Positions 53,179 through 64,000 of a stretch of 64,000 nt of DNA are shown piece after piece; position 1 is the first letter of the stretch; each line of letters starts with the position of its first letter. The DNA lies in the NCBI GenBank assembly GCA_013339765.2, contig CM023454.1, forward strand, positions 151,190,480-151,254,479. Reading direction: 5' to 3'. Under the pieces are notes generated by a model. It did not search any database. It was not told the origin of the DNA and saw only the letters and a list, made by a program, of their open reading frames with translations. The position numbers and the translations under genes were made by a program. This DNA comes from Haemaphysalis longicornis. Taxonomy: Eukaryota; Arthropoda; Arachnida; Ixodida; Ixodidae.

Positions 53179-55244
53179 AAATGTTTCGAATACGAATCGA
53201 AAACAAATATTTGCTTCGAATATCGAACTGAATATCAAATATTAATGGGGGATGTGGCTTTTGGAATAAACTTTTTTCTTTCTTTGTAGATTTTGATGCC
53301 AATAGGTACCGCAACTGTAAATGCTTGTGTGATAGCATCATAAAAGTTTCAATGCAATATTTTGAAAACGTCTGTATTTATAAAATTTTCTTTCGATTCA
53401 CCTCGTACCGCACTTGAGCGGCCTATAAAACATGATAGGGAACTTGTTCGAATCGCTTTGCATTCCCAAATGAATAGACGAGCTGGTGACGGTCAGGTTT
53501 TTTTGATTAAACCACAATTTTTTATTTCTCAGTTTTTTAGAGGTGAATGCATGGACCATGAACGAGTACAGGCATAAAAATTCACAAAAAGTAAACCAGG
53601 AATACCAAGAGTGTCATGACCGCAGCTGTTCATCAAGGAATGTAACCCAAAGAACGCAATCAAAATATATCTAGCGGTCACAAAGAAATCACTGGAACAA
53701 ACGACGTACCTGAAAAAAAAAACCGTTTTTACGAAACGGGTTCCGTGGTTTCAACTCAGATATCATTCATGAAAAGTCACTAGGGTTGTAGCCGTTTGTG
53801 TTCTCTTAAACACGGTGATTCGGAGATGCCTTGTCTGCAAAACGGAGTGCCTTTCGCAGCCTTTTTATATCCATAAAACATTTTCAGCTCCTCTGTAATG
53901 AGTACATAGCCCAGTTTGCGGGCCAAACGGGGGAGATTACTTTAAATGCAAAGTAAAATAGCTGGTTGCTTGTATTGCACTGGACCACTCCCCTCTGCAG
54001 TGTTGTGACCATGGAAACAAGCAAAACAGTCTTTTTTTACTTCAATGTGTAAACTAGATTTTGCCTTTTTTTATCCTTTCATTATAACCTTGGATGAGGC
54101 AGGAATTTCGTACTAGTACGCACTGGTGTTCATTGCAAAAAGTTTACATTCTACAGGGATACAAACGAGCTAACGTAAATATTTGTATAATATTCTTCAG
54201 AACCTCAATTTCAATGTATGCACTTTTTTTAGTACTCTTGACATTCAGGGGATCCAATTTCCATCTCAGCGCAACCAAAATATACTAAAATATAAATGTA
54301 AGCATCGGTCAAAATATTTTTCTTAAAACATTCAATTTCTCAAATGCTACGACAGGAAGGTACATTTTTAACGCATTGGTAAATATAATTTGCCTAAAAA
54401 TTCAATTTGTTAACTGCCATAAAAGCAAGGTACATTTTTATCGCTGTCAACAAGTTTTTATTCCGAACTGAGAATTCTTTACATGATTACTCGAGCTGCA
54501 CGGCAAACGTTGTGCAAGAAAGCGGTATGGCTCACCCGTATCGCGGCGCTCGTATACCGCATGTCTTACGTTGATTATCCCTGAAGTGGCCATTCTGGTC
54601 GCTGTTAAGATTAAATCTAATGTCACAGGAAATTATTGCAACTATTGGCCGTCAATCGTACCCGGTTGCGCTGTCAGGCGACGCCCCAACGCGAAGCGGC
54701 TATGCCGTGCGCGCTGCAGCTTTTGACGCATCTGCCAATTTAGCGTATAAGCACCCGAAATCATTCATGCCAAAAGATCACTTCGCAAACTGCGTTTCAC
54801 CTTCCGGAGTAACGTCACGCGCACCACGAAGCGTTTGATGACCTGCGCCCTTAGAGCCACGTAACTTCCTTTATCTGGCTTGTAATCTCAGGCATTCCCA
54901 TCCCGATAATGTCCGCGGTAAATACCACAGCAGATAAAGTGACTGGACAGAAACGTGGCTGAGCGAAGCAGCGAAAATGAACTCTGTAACCTGGGGCCCA
55001 ATTCTCTAATGAAACGGCGCGCGCCACTTGCCCGTCGCTTTGAAACGGCGACCTTGGGGGCGCACGTGATTGGCCGTGTGCAATATGACGTCACGCCTTG
55101 CGTCACCCGGAAAAGTACCGCGGAGCGACGTCCCGACAGTCACTCATGGCCTGTGACCTACTTTTTATGCCGTTTGATGTGGTTTGAAAGACAAAAGGCC
55201 GTAATTGATTACGTCACCTGTCAATCCACCGCACGCCGAAAGGC
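53179..55244. other. No recognisable gene
   Basis: AT-rich sequence with no supported gene. Confidence 0.4.
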
Positions 55245-55385
55245 GGCCGGAAACGATGCGGGGGGAAGTACCAAGGTAAATATAACTGGTAGCGAAGCTT
55301 CCATAGAAGCCCATACGTTCAGAAAATGGCGGCTTTTAAGCTGCCCATGGGGCTTAGCGCCATCTGTGTGAGGAGGGAACACTTC
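55245..55385 (+). repeat. Dispersed repeat, left copy of an inverted pair
   Basis: Shares with the reverse complement of 57326-57476: CGCCG...GGAAACGA, CCAAGGTAAATATAA then TGGTAGCGAAG, GTTCAGAA, CATGGGG-CTTA-G and TGAGGAGGGAACA. The copies face each other 2 kb apart. Identity in the best blocks is high, with indels between them. Confidence 0.65.
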
Positions 55386-57325
55386 CGGCGGAACAAAAAA
55401 TAAACAGGATGTGACGCAAGATCCGGTCAGAAAGTGACGTCATTTTGGTGGCATTAGCGGGAAAATTTGACTTCAAAGTAGCCTTAGCAGGCCTCTGATC
55501 GCTGAGGGCTCAAGTCATTGCCATCTGACGCAAGTTGGCGAGCCCTTGGTGAGCTTATACTCGGGACTAGAGAAACGTACTTTAGCATACTGTCGTATGA
55601 TTCGCCTCTGTGTTTATAAAAACATCTTGCATCTTCTCTGAACCTTTAGTATGTATTCATGCCTTCCACTGCTGTATAAAAGCAATCAGTTGTTTATTTT
55701 GATTGCAGTGGGTGGCAAACGTACCCCCCCCCCTCCCCCCGACAATTTTTTTTCTGCCTTGGGATACAGAGCACAAAATGACACTTGACGACTCCCCCCG
55801 GCCCCCCCTTCATATACAAAACGTGCCCACTCCTTACCCCGATACCAGTTTCTACCAACGCCACTGCTGGGTTTAATTGCGTCGCACATACGCAGGTTGC
55901 GTGCGTGCCTTAAGTATAGATCAAGGTTATATAATGCTTGCTCAGTTTGTGGACTTCTGTTCTAAGAGAAGAAATAACGCATAGTTATTCTATAATCAAG
56001 ACATTTGAATTTTATTCCAGGATAAACATAAAACAAATTTACCACACTGCACAAAATCAGCACGTATACAATAAGTACAAAATGTTCGTGGGCACATATA
56101 CATGCATTATGATTTTCCTTACGCGCCGAAAAATTGACTTTACCCGTAACACATAGCATTATGAGCAATGAAAGCGTCAACAGCAGAACTACTTCGAAAC
56201 AAGAGAAAAGAACTAGGCACTGCATCTTGACGCAGAAAACCGGGCCGCAGGAATGCCGATTCACGAAAGTGCAGCGAGCACACCGCAGCTGTCCCGGCGT
56301 CTTATCAAGTAGACATGGGTTTCTACAGACGTTCACTCAGCATTCACGCCTGCAATTTCATGGTTGCATTATTAGGCAAGTGTCGCAACAGATAAGTAAA
56401 AAAAGGAAAAATTGATCAATGCAACCGAAAGCGACGGCAGTATGTAAAAGCACATAGCAGGAAAGATCTGGCAGCAGCGCAGCACGGAGCAGCACAACAC
56501 AGTACTGCGATGGAAATAATGCTTGCGCATACAAGTTCGGGAAGTAACGAGCGCACTACAAGCGTTGTAATGCAATAGAGAAGACACTGAGATAGACAAT
56601 TAAAGCGACTCGTTTAAATTCGATTGGTACTACGCTGAGAAGTCCTAGAGTAATTGACACCACTTGCTCCGAGCCAGCCTGAGGTGAAATCAAGAGATAA
56701 CTGTTACATAACAAAGCTTTAGACCCAATTTTTTCGAAGCACCACCACGTCCCCTTACACAACCCCCGTGCACATATTAACAGTACAATAGTTTCGCGTT
56801 ACCTGTGGAAATGAGAGGAAAATGGTGCAGTAAAACGCCAGGTGTACGGGAGTTGCTGTTGCAACCTTGTACAGCACATCGTTTTTGTAGGTACTAAAAA
56901 AGCGCTCCGCTCCAACCGTTGGCAGCATCGTCCCGTAGTTCACCGTGCCCGCCGGGCTAGGTACTACACGTTTTCACCGATGATACAACGCACCTCGCAA
57001 CTCCACGCACAGCAAAAATTAAGTGCACACCAAATTAGCAAGGAAAAACGATGCATTCAATGCGCACCACCAAAACACGCGAGGGGCGTTTCCTAGCAGA
57101 CGAACTTTAGGAGCGCCTTTCCGATCACTACAAGGACTGCATCACAGAGCAATGACATGTGCCATTCTTCAGAGGGCGCTACAAAAAAGGTTTTTGAGAA
57201 TGAACAGCATTTTTATAAATTATTTATACACTGTGCCTAAATAAATGTGATTCAGAAATAAATATAGTTCGTAAAATATAAATGTTGTTTTATTGTTGAA
57301 CAAAACTTGGTTTTTTGTTACTAGT
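55386..57325. other. Between inverted repeats, no gene recognised
   Basis: No supported gene. Poly-C tracts occur at about 55725-55741 and 55794-55810. Confidence 0.4.
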
Positions 57326-57476
57326 GTTTGTTCCCTCCTCACCTAGTCGCGCTTCAATCGCCACTCCCATAAGCCCCCATGCTGATGTCGCTGGCAATAG
57401 GTTCTGAACCGCTTTTTGCCCGATCCTTCGCTACCATTTATATTTACCTTGGAAGTACGTCGTTTCAAACGGCGCT
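57326..57476 (-). repeat. Dispersed repeat, right copy of an inverted pair
   Basis: Reverse-complement partner of 55245-55385; the core is TTCGCTACCATTTATATTTACCTTGG (57428-57453 on the plus strand, about 20 of its bases matching exactly). It lies 380 bases upstream of the Harbinger-type gene start. Confidence 0.65.
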
Positions 57477-57854
57477 CGCTTCACGGCGAAAGAGCCAGTG
57501 GCTCCTGCGCGGTGCACAGGAGGTTCCGTTCGCGCTATGTCGTCTGGTAATAGTTTTTACGTCTGTTTTTTGTAAAACTTCAAGCGCGTATACGCCAAAT
57601 AGTTCGGCGACGCACCTTAGCGTGTTTTCAACGATCATTTTCGCGCTGTCGCCGTTGAATGTAGCCGTCTGTCAAGTACAACGCCTCAATAACCTACGCG
57701 CGCGCACGGAACAAACATATGCCGCACATTTTTTCGCCAGGCGCACTTGGGCTGCACCAGTGCGGTAGTACGCGGCTGCACGAGCACGGGCTGCACCAGC
57801 AGGCGGCAAATCGAACGTATGCCGTAAAGCGCGCCTAAATCGGTGTACCTCGAC

Positions 57855-60390
57855 ATGGCGGTGCATCTGCCTCTAGTGTTTGCTTCTTTAGCGGCGCAGG
57901 AAGCTCAGCAAGTTCCGAGACGACAACTGCGGTGGCCAAGGCGACAACACACGCCCCGCGACGCTTTCGCCCTGAGCGACGAGGAGTTTGTGCGCAAATT
58001 TCGCCTTGCAAAGAGCGCGGTGCGCACTCTATGTGGCGAATTGCGGGACCGTCTCGAACCTCAACGGGCAGGCGGGCTGTCGACGGAGACAAAGGTGCTG
58101 TGCGCGCTGCGATTTTTCGCTACCGGCAGCTACCAGAACCTCGTCGGTAGCGACGAAAGTGTGGGCGTCTCGCAGGCGTCTGTGAGCCGCTGCGTTCGCG
58201 CCGTGTCGACTGCGATCGTGGCCGTCGGCACTGAAAAGGGCTGGGTGCGGTTCCCCACGACAGCGGAGGAGAAGGCGGCCACGAAGAAGGAGTTCCTACG
58301 GCTCGGGAACATCGACGGTGTCGTGGGCTGCGTCGACGGCACCTTGGTGGCCGTCACCAAGCCCGAAAATCTCAGCCCTGGCGAGACCCAAGGTTTTTGG
58401 TCCCGGAAAGGCTACTACGCCCTCAATGTAATGATTGTAAGTACAAAAAAAAAGAACGCTTTTGGAGGGATGTAAATAGGAGCGACAACTCTGGCAGAGA
58501 ACTATTTGTGCATTCTTCGCAGTGCCTGAGCCACGAGATTTCGCTGTGATCTTCCGCACCCCACCAATTTGTGTCGTTGCGGCATGAAAAATACAAAAAA
58601 GTGCCCAATTCGGCATTTGGCCATGAGGCGCGCGCAGAATATTGTGGGCGCACATTTATTCTGGCCCCCATCGTGTACCCTTCTCGCCGCGTTTAATCAA
58701 AACATATAGAGGGCTGTGCGCCAAATATCGATGTAACCATGAGGGTGTTCGACGGGGCCGTAGGACGGGGACTTTTAACCGTACAAAAAAAAATGTATGA
58801 GCAAGATCAATCACACGATTGCTCGCAGAAAAAACGGCCTGTAGAGTCAAACAGCCACAACACAAGCTCACACGCCATAGTATTTACTCTGTGCAGAAGA
58901 AATATATTCTGAACGTTTTATGATGCGCACTCGACATAGGAAGCCGTGCAGTTGCCCTTTCCTTTTTCTCCAACCTTCTGCTGCACGTGTTCGCCAGAGC
59001 CCACGTTTTTATAGTGTCGCAAGAGTGTCGGCCGGTGTGTGGGTCACTTCTTTATCGTGCTGTAGAGTGGCAAAATGGGCAACGGTGGGTGCGTGTGCCA
59101 AAAGCTGACGACCGTCCAAGTATCGTTTAGTAGTCCGTTCCTCCAAGCACACCACCTGAGCAATTGGTGGCCGCTGTGATCCACTTATTCCAAAAGGAGA
59201 ATTTGGAAAACAGTACCACAAAACTTAAGTCACACCTAGGCAAAGGAGGATCCATTGATTTTACTTTTACGAAAGGTTTTGCGCTGTGAACAATAGAGGC
59301 ACAATGGTGAAAGCTTGGACAAGTAGTATCTGCTCTTGCTCCATGGTAATGTTTCCGTGGTGCTAACGTAGCGTGTGTCAGTATCAAGTGGCAGGCATCA
59401 TACCAAGGCTGATGTTCACTGGGTCCAAGGGTTATCTATGTGATCGTAGAGTCTAACCCGCGGTGTTCAGAGGCAAGGCAAAGGAAGGAAAAGACAAGGC
59501 TAGAATAGCGCATGCTTTCTGATCTTCAAGGTTGGTTGGATGGCTGTGAATATATAAAATACGCAAGTAAATATAACTTCTAACCGCTCGCATTGTAATG
59601 ATATTTTAGCATGAGCGGGCCGACAGGATATAGAAGCCCCAGACAGTTGAGTGTGACATTTACACATAAGCTGGGTAAGTCCAAAGATCATACGATGCTG
59701 AATCAAGTTAAAATCAATACTCTGGCGCCGTAATGTTTCATGGATGCCCTAATAAAAGCTGCTTCCATACTTTTTTAGGTCTGCGACACCAGCCTCAAGA
59801 TCTTGGCAGTGGAACCACGCTTTCCAGGGTCTTGCCACGATGCCTTCGTGTGGCGGCAATCAGCGTTTTCTCGCCGCCTGACCTCTCGCTCTTGTGTTGA
59901 GCCTGGGGAGTTCCTGTTGGGGGACAGTGCCTACCCGCTCCAGCCATGGCTGATGACACCAGTGGCCGGCCACCCGGGCCCCGAGACCCCCGAGGGCAAG
60001 TACAATGCCGCACACGGTGCAATGAGGTCTGCCGTTGAGCGCTGCATCGGCGTTTTGAAGAGCCGCTTCCGCTGCCTACAACGGCACAGAACGCTTGGTT
60101 ACCAGCCTCGTCCGGCAGTTTACATCATTGGAGCGTGCTCCGTATTGCACAACTTGTGCCTTCAGGAGCGAAGCAGCAATGACGACAGCTGCAGCAGTGG
60201 CAGTGACGGCGAGCACAGTGAGGCAGACGAGGCAGCCGTGGTGGATCCGCCCCCCGAGGAGAGGCTTCTGCTAATTAGGGGGAAGCTGATCCGCAACCAA
60301 ATTGTTGCTCGCTTTGCCATGCCCCGTGCCCGGCGTGTGGCATATTTGCAGAGGTTACGCCGACGGGCTGACCGCCGGCGGCGGCATTGA
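57855..60390 (+). CDS. HARBI1-like: PIF/Harbinger nuclease, HARBI1-like, two exons, 397 aa
   Basis: Exon 1 is 57855-58436 (194 codons) and exon 2 is 59779-60390 (203 codons plus stop); the junction is in phase 0 with GTAAGT at 58437 and TTTTTTAG before 59779. I see no stop or frameshift. Family landmarks: helix-turn-helix-like VGVSQASVSRCVRAVSTAI (about 103-121), GVVGCVDGTLVAV (Asp161), FWSRKGYYALNVM, VCDTSLKILAVEPRFPGSCH followed by Asp215, LLGDSAYPLQPWLMTP (Asp243), and AVERCIGVLKSRFRCL (Glu281), then SVLHNLCLQE. These are the acidic residues of the Harbinger DDE fold. The C-terminus is basic (RRRADRRRRH), as in DNA-binding or nuclear proteins. It cuts and pastes DNA in transposons, or may be a domesticated gene. 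No Myb-like partner gene was found nearby. Confidence 0.85.
58437..59778 (+). other. Intron of the Harbinger-type gene
   Basis: 1342-bp interval beginning GTAAGTAC and ending CATACTTTTTTAG. Splicing is inferred from perfect frame continuity of a conserved protein across these signals. I see no other gene inside. Confidence 0.8.
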
Positions 60391-60510
60391 TTCTACGTGG
60401 CTGTCAGTTCGCAGCTGCCACTCGTTGATTTGTGCGGAGGGCACTTCACTACTGTGGTGTTATTTGAGCAGCGTCAGTGGTTTAGTAGTTTGTGTTTCTA
60501 TTTGTGCCAC

Positions 60511-60552
60511 TCCATTCTATTCTATTCTATTCCATTGTATCCCACTCCATTT
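60511..60552 (+). repeat. ATTCT/ATTCC pentamer microsatellite
   Basis: Four to six CATTCTATTCTATTC-type pentamers lie between the gene's stop codon and the 200-bp array. Confidence 0.8.
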
Positions 60553-60571
60553 TTGTGTTCCCATCACCGTG

Positions 60572-62070
60572 TGATTTGTGGACAGAAATCCACGACTCGT
60601 GTGTTGTTTCTGGTGCTTCGAGCAGTGTACGAGCTCGTGTTGCGTTCTTTTGACAGAGCACGTTTGTGTGGTTTTTGTTTCTGTGTCTCTGTGATTTGTG
60701 TGTCCCTGGTCGCACAAGGCAGCCTTATCGGGGACTTGTGTGGTACAAGCAGGGTGCGTTCTCCTGTTTCCTGATTTGTGGAGAGAAATCCACGAATCGT
60801 GTGTTGTTTCTGATGCTTCGAGCAGTGTACGAGCTCGTGTTTCGTTCTTTTGACAGAGCACGTTTGTGTGGTTTTTGTTTCTGTGTCTCTGTGATTTGTG
60901 TGTCCCTGATCGCACAAGGCAGCCTTATCGGGGACTTGTGTGGTACAAGCAGGGTGCGTTCTCCTGTTTCCTGATTTGTGGAGAGAAATCCACGAATCGT
61001 GTGTTGTTTCTGATGCTTCGAGCAGTGTACGAGCTCGTGTTGCGTTCTTTTGACAGAGCACGTTTGTGTGGTTTTTGTTTCTGTGTCTCTGTGATTTGTG
61101 TGTCCCTGAGCGCACAAGGCAGCCTTATCGGGGACTTGTGTGGTACAAGCAGGGTGCGTTCTCCTGTTCCTGATTTGTGGAGAGAAATCCACGAATCGTG
61201 TGTTGTTTCTGATGCTTCGAGCAGTGTACGAGCTCGGTGTTTCGTTCTTTTGACAGAGCACGTTTGTGTGTGGTTTTTGTTTCTGTGTCTCTGTGATTTG
61301 TGTGTCCCTGAGCGCACAAGGCAGCCTTATCGGGGACTTGTGTGGTACAAGCAGGGTGCGTTCTCCTGTTTCCTGATTTGTGGAGAGAAATCCACGAATC
61401 GTGTGTTGTTTCTGATGCTTCGAGCAGTGTACGAGCTCGTGTTTCGTTCTTTTGACAGAGCACGTTTGTGTGGTTTTTGTTTCTGTGTCTCTGTGATTTG
61501 TGTGTCCCTGATCGCACAAGGCAGCCTTATCGGGGACTTGTGTGGTACAAGCAGGGTGCGTTCTCCTGTTTCCTGATTTGTGGAGAGAAATCCACGAATC
61601 GTGTTGTTTCTGATGCTTCGAGCAGTGTACGAGCTCGTGTTTCGTTCTTTGACAGAGCACGTTGTGTGGTTTTTGTTTCTGTGTCTCTGTGATTTGTGTG
61701 TCCCCTGAGCGCACAAGGCAGCCTTATCGGGGACTTGTGTGGTACAAAGCAGGGTGTCGTTCTCCTGTTTCCTGATTTGTGGAGAGAAATCCACAAATCG
61801 TGTGTTGTTTCTGATGCTTCGAGCAGTGTACGAGCTCGTGTTTCGTTCTTTTGGACAGAGCACGTTTGTGTGGTTTTTGTTTCTGTGTCTCTGTGATTGT
61901 GTGTCCCTGAGCGCACAAGGCAGCCTTATCGGGGACTTGTGTGGTACAAGCAGGGTGCGTTCTCCTGTTTCCTGATTTGTGGAGAGAAATCCACGAATCG
62001 TGTGTTGTTTTGATGCTTCGAGCAGTGTACGAGCTCGTGTTTCGTTCTTTTGACAGAGCACGTTTGTGTG
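60572..62070 (+). repeat. 200-bp tandem array, about 7.5 copies
   Basis: Units start TGATTTGTGGAGAGAAATCC at 60572, 60772, 60972, 61171, 61374, 61574, 61773 and 61973; the last is partial. Spacing is 199-203. Copies are nearly identical; the first differs slightly. Each contains the palindrome ACGAGCTCGT. The later copies carry single-base indels in homopolymers. The array starts 180 bases after the Harbinger-type stop codon and so could lie in its 3' untranslated region. Confidence 0.97.
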
Positions 62071-64000
62071 CCGAGTTGAAAGGAATGCTTGCCCAGCGGC
62101 TAGCACATGACGGGGCCGTGGTGCGAGGCACTTGGCAAGAGTGGTTTATTATTCTATTTTCTTTTGTACACATGTGGGTGTAGCGGAGTGTTTTACATCG
62201 TCCCCTTTCTAAAAAGGCCGTGGTGCAAACTTCAATGGTGGAGCTATGCACTGCCCACTCTTGCTGAGAGAATGGTCACTGCTTGTGCACAGTGGGTTTG
62301 AAGGGCCTGCATCTTGTTAGCAGGCTGACGTATTGTGACCAGATGAGATCTGTTACAGCGTACAGATCCATTATGTTTGCCGACCCAGCAGGTCCTCTGC
62401 TCCTCAGCATGCACTTTGACCACGCCTATTTTTAAGGTCCACACCTCGGTGGCATTTTTTTGTCTTTGCTTGCTGCACTTGATTTGTTTGCAATGTGACA
62501 GTTGATAGAAAAAATCTGCTGTACATGTTTCACGTGAAAACTGATGCTAAGGGAATTTGACCAAGTTAAGAAATGATACTTTAGAGCTCTCCCCTTTAAT
62601 GATGCTCTAGCGGCAGAGAATAGACATGATTGCTGTCAGGTGCCACTGCGTGCAGTGTCGAAGATGTGCTCAATTCTGTGAATGTGTCAGTGTAGACAGA
62701 GCTTGCAAGGATGGCAAGAGCATCTTTGATGTTAGTTTGCCTCTTGCCTTTTCCTTTATGGTTGAGGCTCTGGTATTGGATCAGCTGTAGATAGGATGGT
62801 CCATGGTGCTGTTGTGTAGGGTGTGTCTGGCAGCTACGAGATGCTGTGGCCAGCGCCATCAGGGGATGTGGCATACACATTTTGAGGTGGCAGCCGGTTT
62901 ACGTGTGCTGTGGTGTTTTTCTAGCCTTGTTGGCATATGTAGTCAATTTGGTAATGTTTCACTTTGACCATTCCTGCTGTTCTGTTGAGCAAGTGCCGTA
63001 TGGAGTGCACTTTTTGAGCTGTGGTCTAGACATGAAGCCTCTGGTTCGGATGTTAGTGACTTCCGTTGAAGCCCTAGAAATGTGACATTTTTTTGTGCGG
63101 TCCTTTTTTCACATTGTTTCCATCCATCACACATAACTTTCGCACGTCCGATGGTTGTAAGCCGGTTGACTCTGCGCTGGCTAAGGCATGACACGCTGCC
63201 CTGACACCCAGTGTAATTACCGTTCAGCATCAAACTACCGTTGCCACCCTTGTGCATACCGGGGCACGAAGTGCGACTCTTCACAGACATGTGCATACTT
63301 AGAAGTGTGAGTGTGTCCCGTTGCTACCATGCATTTGCAGAATCCTGTGTGAACTGGTGTAATTTGGATAACGAAGAAATTCATCCACAACATTGTTTAT
63401 TAAATCATTGGAATGCAAGTTGTAGCACAGGTTGTAGTGTCTGCAAGAAAATAAATGTAAACATGAAAACGACACTGCTGTATGTGTTGTGAGCAATTGG
63501 CAGATCCAACACTGGAACTGAACACACAAAGAAATACATGCTTTGCATAGCTCACCTGCATAGGCCACAAAATAACAAAGACTTCCGCTTGTGCAAAAGT
63601 GAAAATGCATATGTTGCATCGTTCTTGGATCACAGACAATTAGGACTGCTAATACGCACATACTTCTTTGGCAAACAGCATAAGTACATATATTGCATAA
63701 ATCAGCCGGAGCCAAAAGTATCTGCAAAACCGCCTCAACTTCTTGGCAAGAAATACTCCTGGTCAATGTGAAAGGGAACAATGCTCAGAATTGCGCGATA
63801 ACTATTTCATCCCGCATTGCTGTAATACATTGCATATTGCGTTCCCTGCAGTAACAATTTCATTGCACTATAAAATATGAAGTGAACATGTAACGCAAGT
63901 GCGTGCTATTCCCTGAGGGCAGAACAACTTCAGGCTTGGGCCTCTGCATATTAATATTCCGCAACGTGCTCCTTGGACTCGCAGAGCACTTAGTACTGTG
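62071..64000. other. No recognisable gene
   Basis: No supported gene. An AATAAA at 63450-63455 is a possible polyadenylation signal, the first plus-strand one I noticed downstream of the Harbinger-type gene; linking the two would need transcript data. Confidence 0.4.

Noticed and set aside
55686..55889. Gly-rich minus-strand frame
   Set aside because: Created by poly-C tracts; low complexity.
60572..62070. CRISPR-like array
   Set aside because: Units are contiguous 200-bp copies without unique spacers, in an animal genome.
60725..62106. Long minus-strand open frames (up to 329 codons) across the 200-bp array
   Set aside because: The same peptides recur in different frames because the unit is 200 bases; no domain, and frame length depends on indels that look like errors. 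Treated as repeat, not a gene.

Overview
This 64 kb window is animal nuclear DNA and almost certainly comes from a hard tick, most likely a metastriate species. The evidence is three tRNA-derived SINE copies that I recognise as the tick Ruka type, each bounded by its own 11-13 bp target duplication. It is surrounded by the mix usual for tick genomes: Ty3/gypsy, Penelope-like, CR1-like, Tx1-like and I-like retroelements, P-like (THAP) and PIF/Harbinger DNA elements. The species call is inference. I see no conserved host housekeeping gene, rRNA, intact tRNA or CRISPR array.

Layout. 0.4-1.7 kb: 5'-truncated Penelope-like element (minus strand; RT, linker, GIY-YIG) joined through a 17-bp inverted repeat to a gypsy element. 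1.7-6.5 kb: gypsy-1 (minus), its gag split by a 970-bp TIR transposon with a perfect 8-bp target duplication. 6.5-6.8 kb: SINE. 10.6-14.7 kb: Tx1-like LINE (plus) with two ORFs, running into a 62-bp minisatellite (14.8-15.35 kb). 16.8-18.6 kb: a patch of short repeats, a 154-bp fold-back element and tRNA-like units. 23.2-23.7 kb: transposase-associated coding remnant, then a 100-N assembly gap. 23.8-26.5 kb: gypsy-2 (plus). 27.6-32.05 kb: gypsy-3 (plus) carrying a SINE. 33.3-36.2 kb: CR1-like LINE (minus) carrying an in-frame 138-bp insertion that looks like a Penelope tail with a hammerhead-like stem. 46.3-53.2 kb: I-like LINE (plus), split between ORF1 and ORF2 by a THAP-domain DNA element that itself carries a SINE. 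57.9-60.4 kb: an uninterrupted two-exon Harbinger nuclease (HARBI1-like, 397 aa, acidic residues present), followed by a 200-bp tandem array (60.6-62.1 kb). The rest (about 19-23, 36-46, 53-57 and 62-64 kb) shows no gene I can support.

How the parts relate: this is a layered transposon graveyard. Nesting gives relative ages (LINE older than THAP element older than SINE; gypsy-1 older than its TIR insert). Nearly all coding units are broken by frameshifts and stops. The exception is the Harbinger-type nuclease, which is either a recently active or a domesticated gene and is the strongest candidate in the window for a functional protein.
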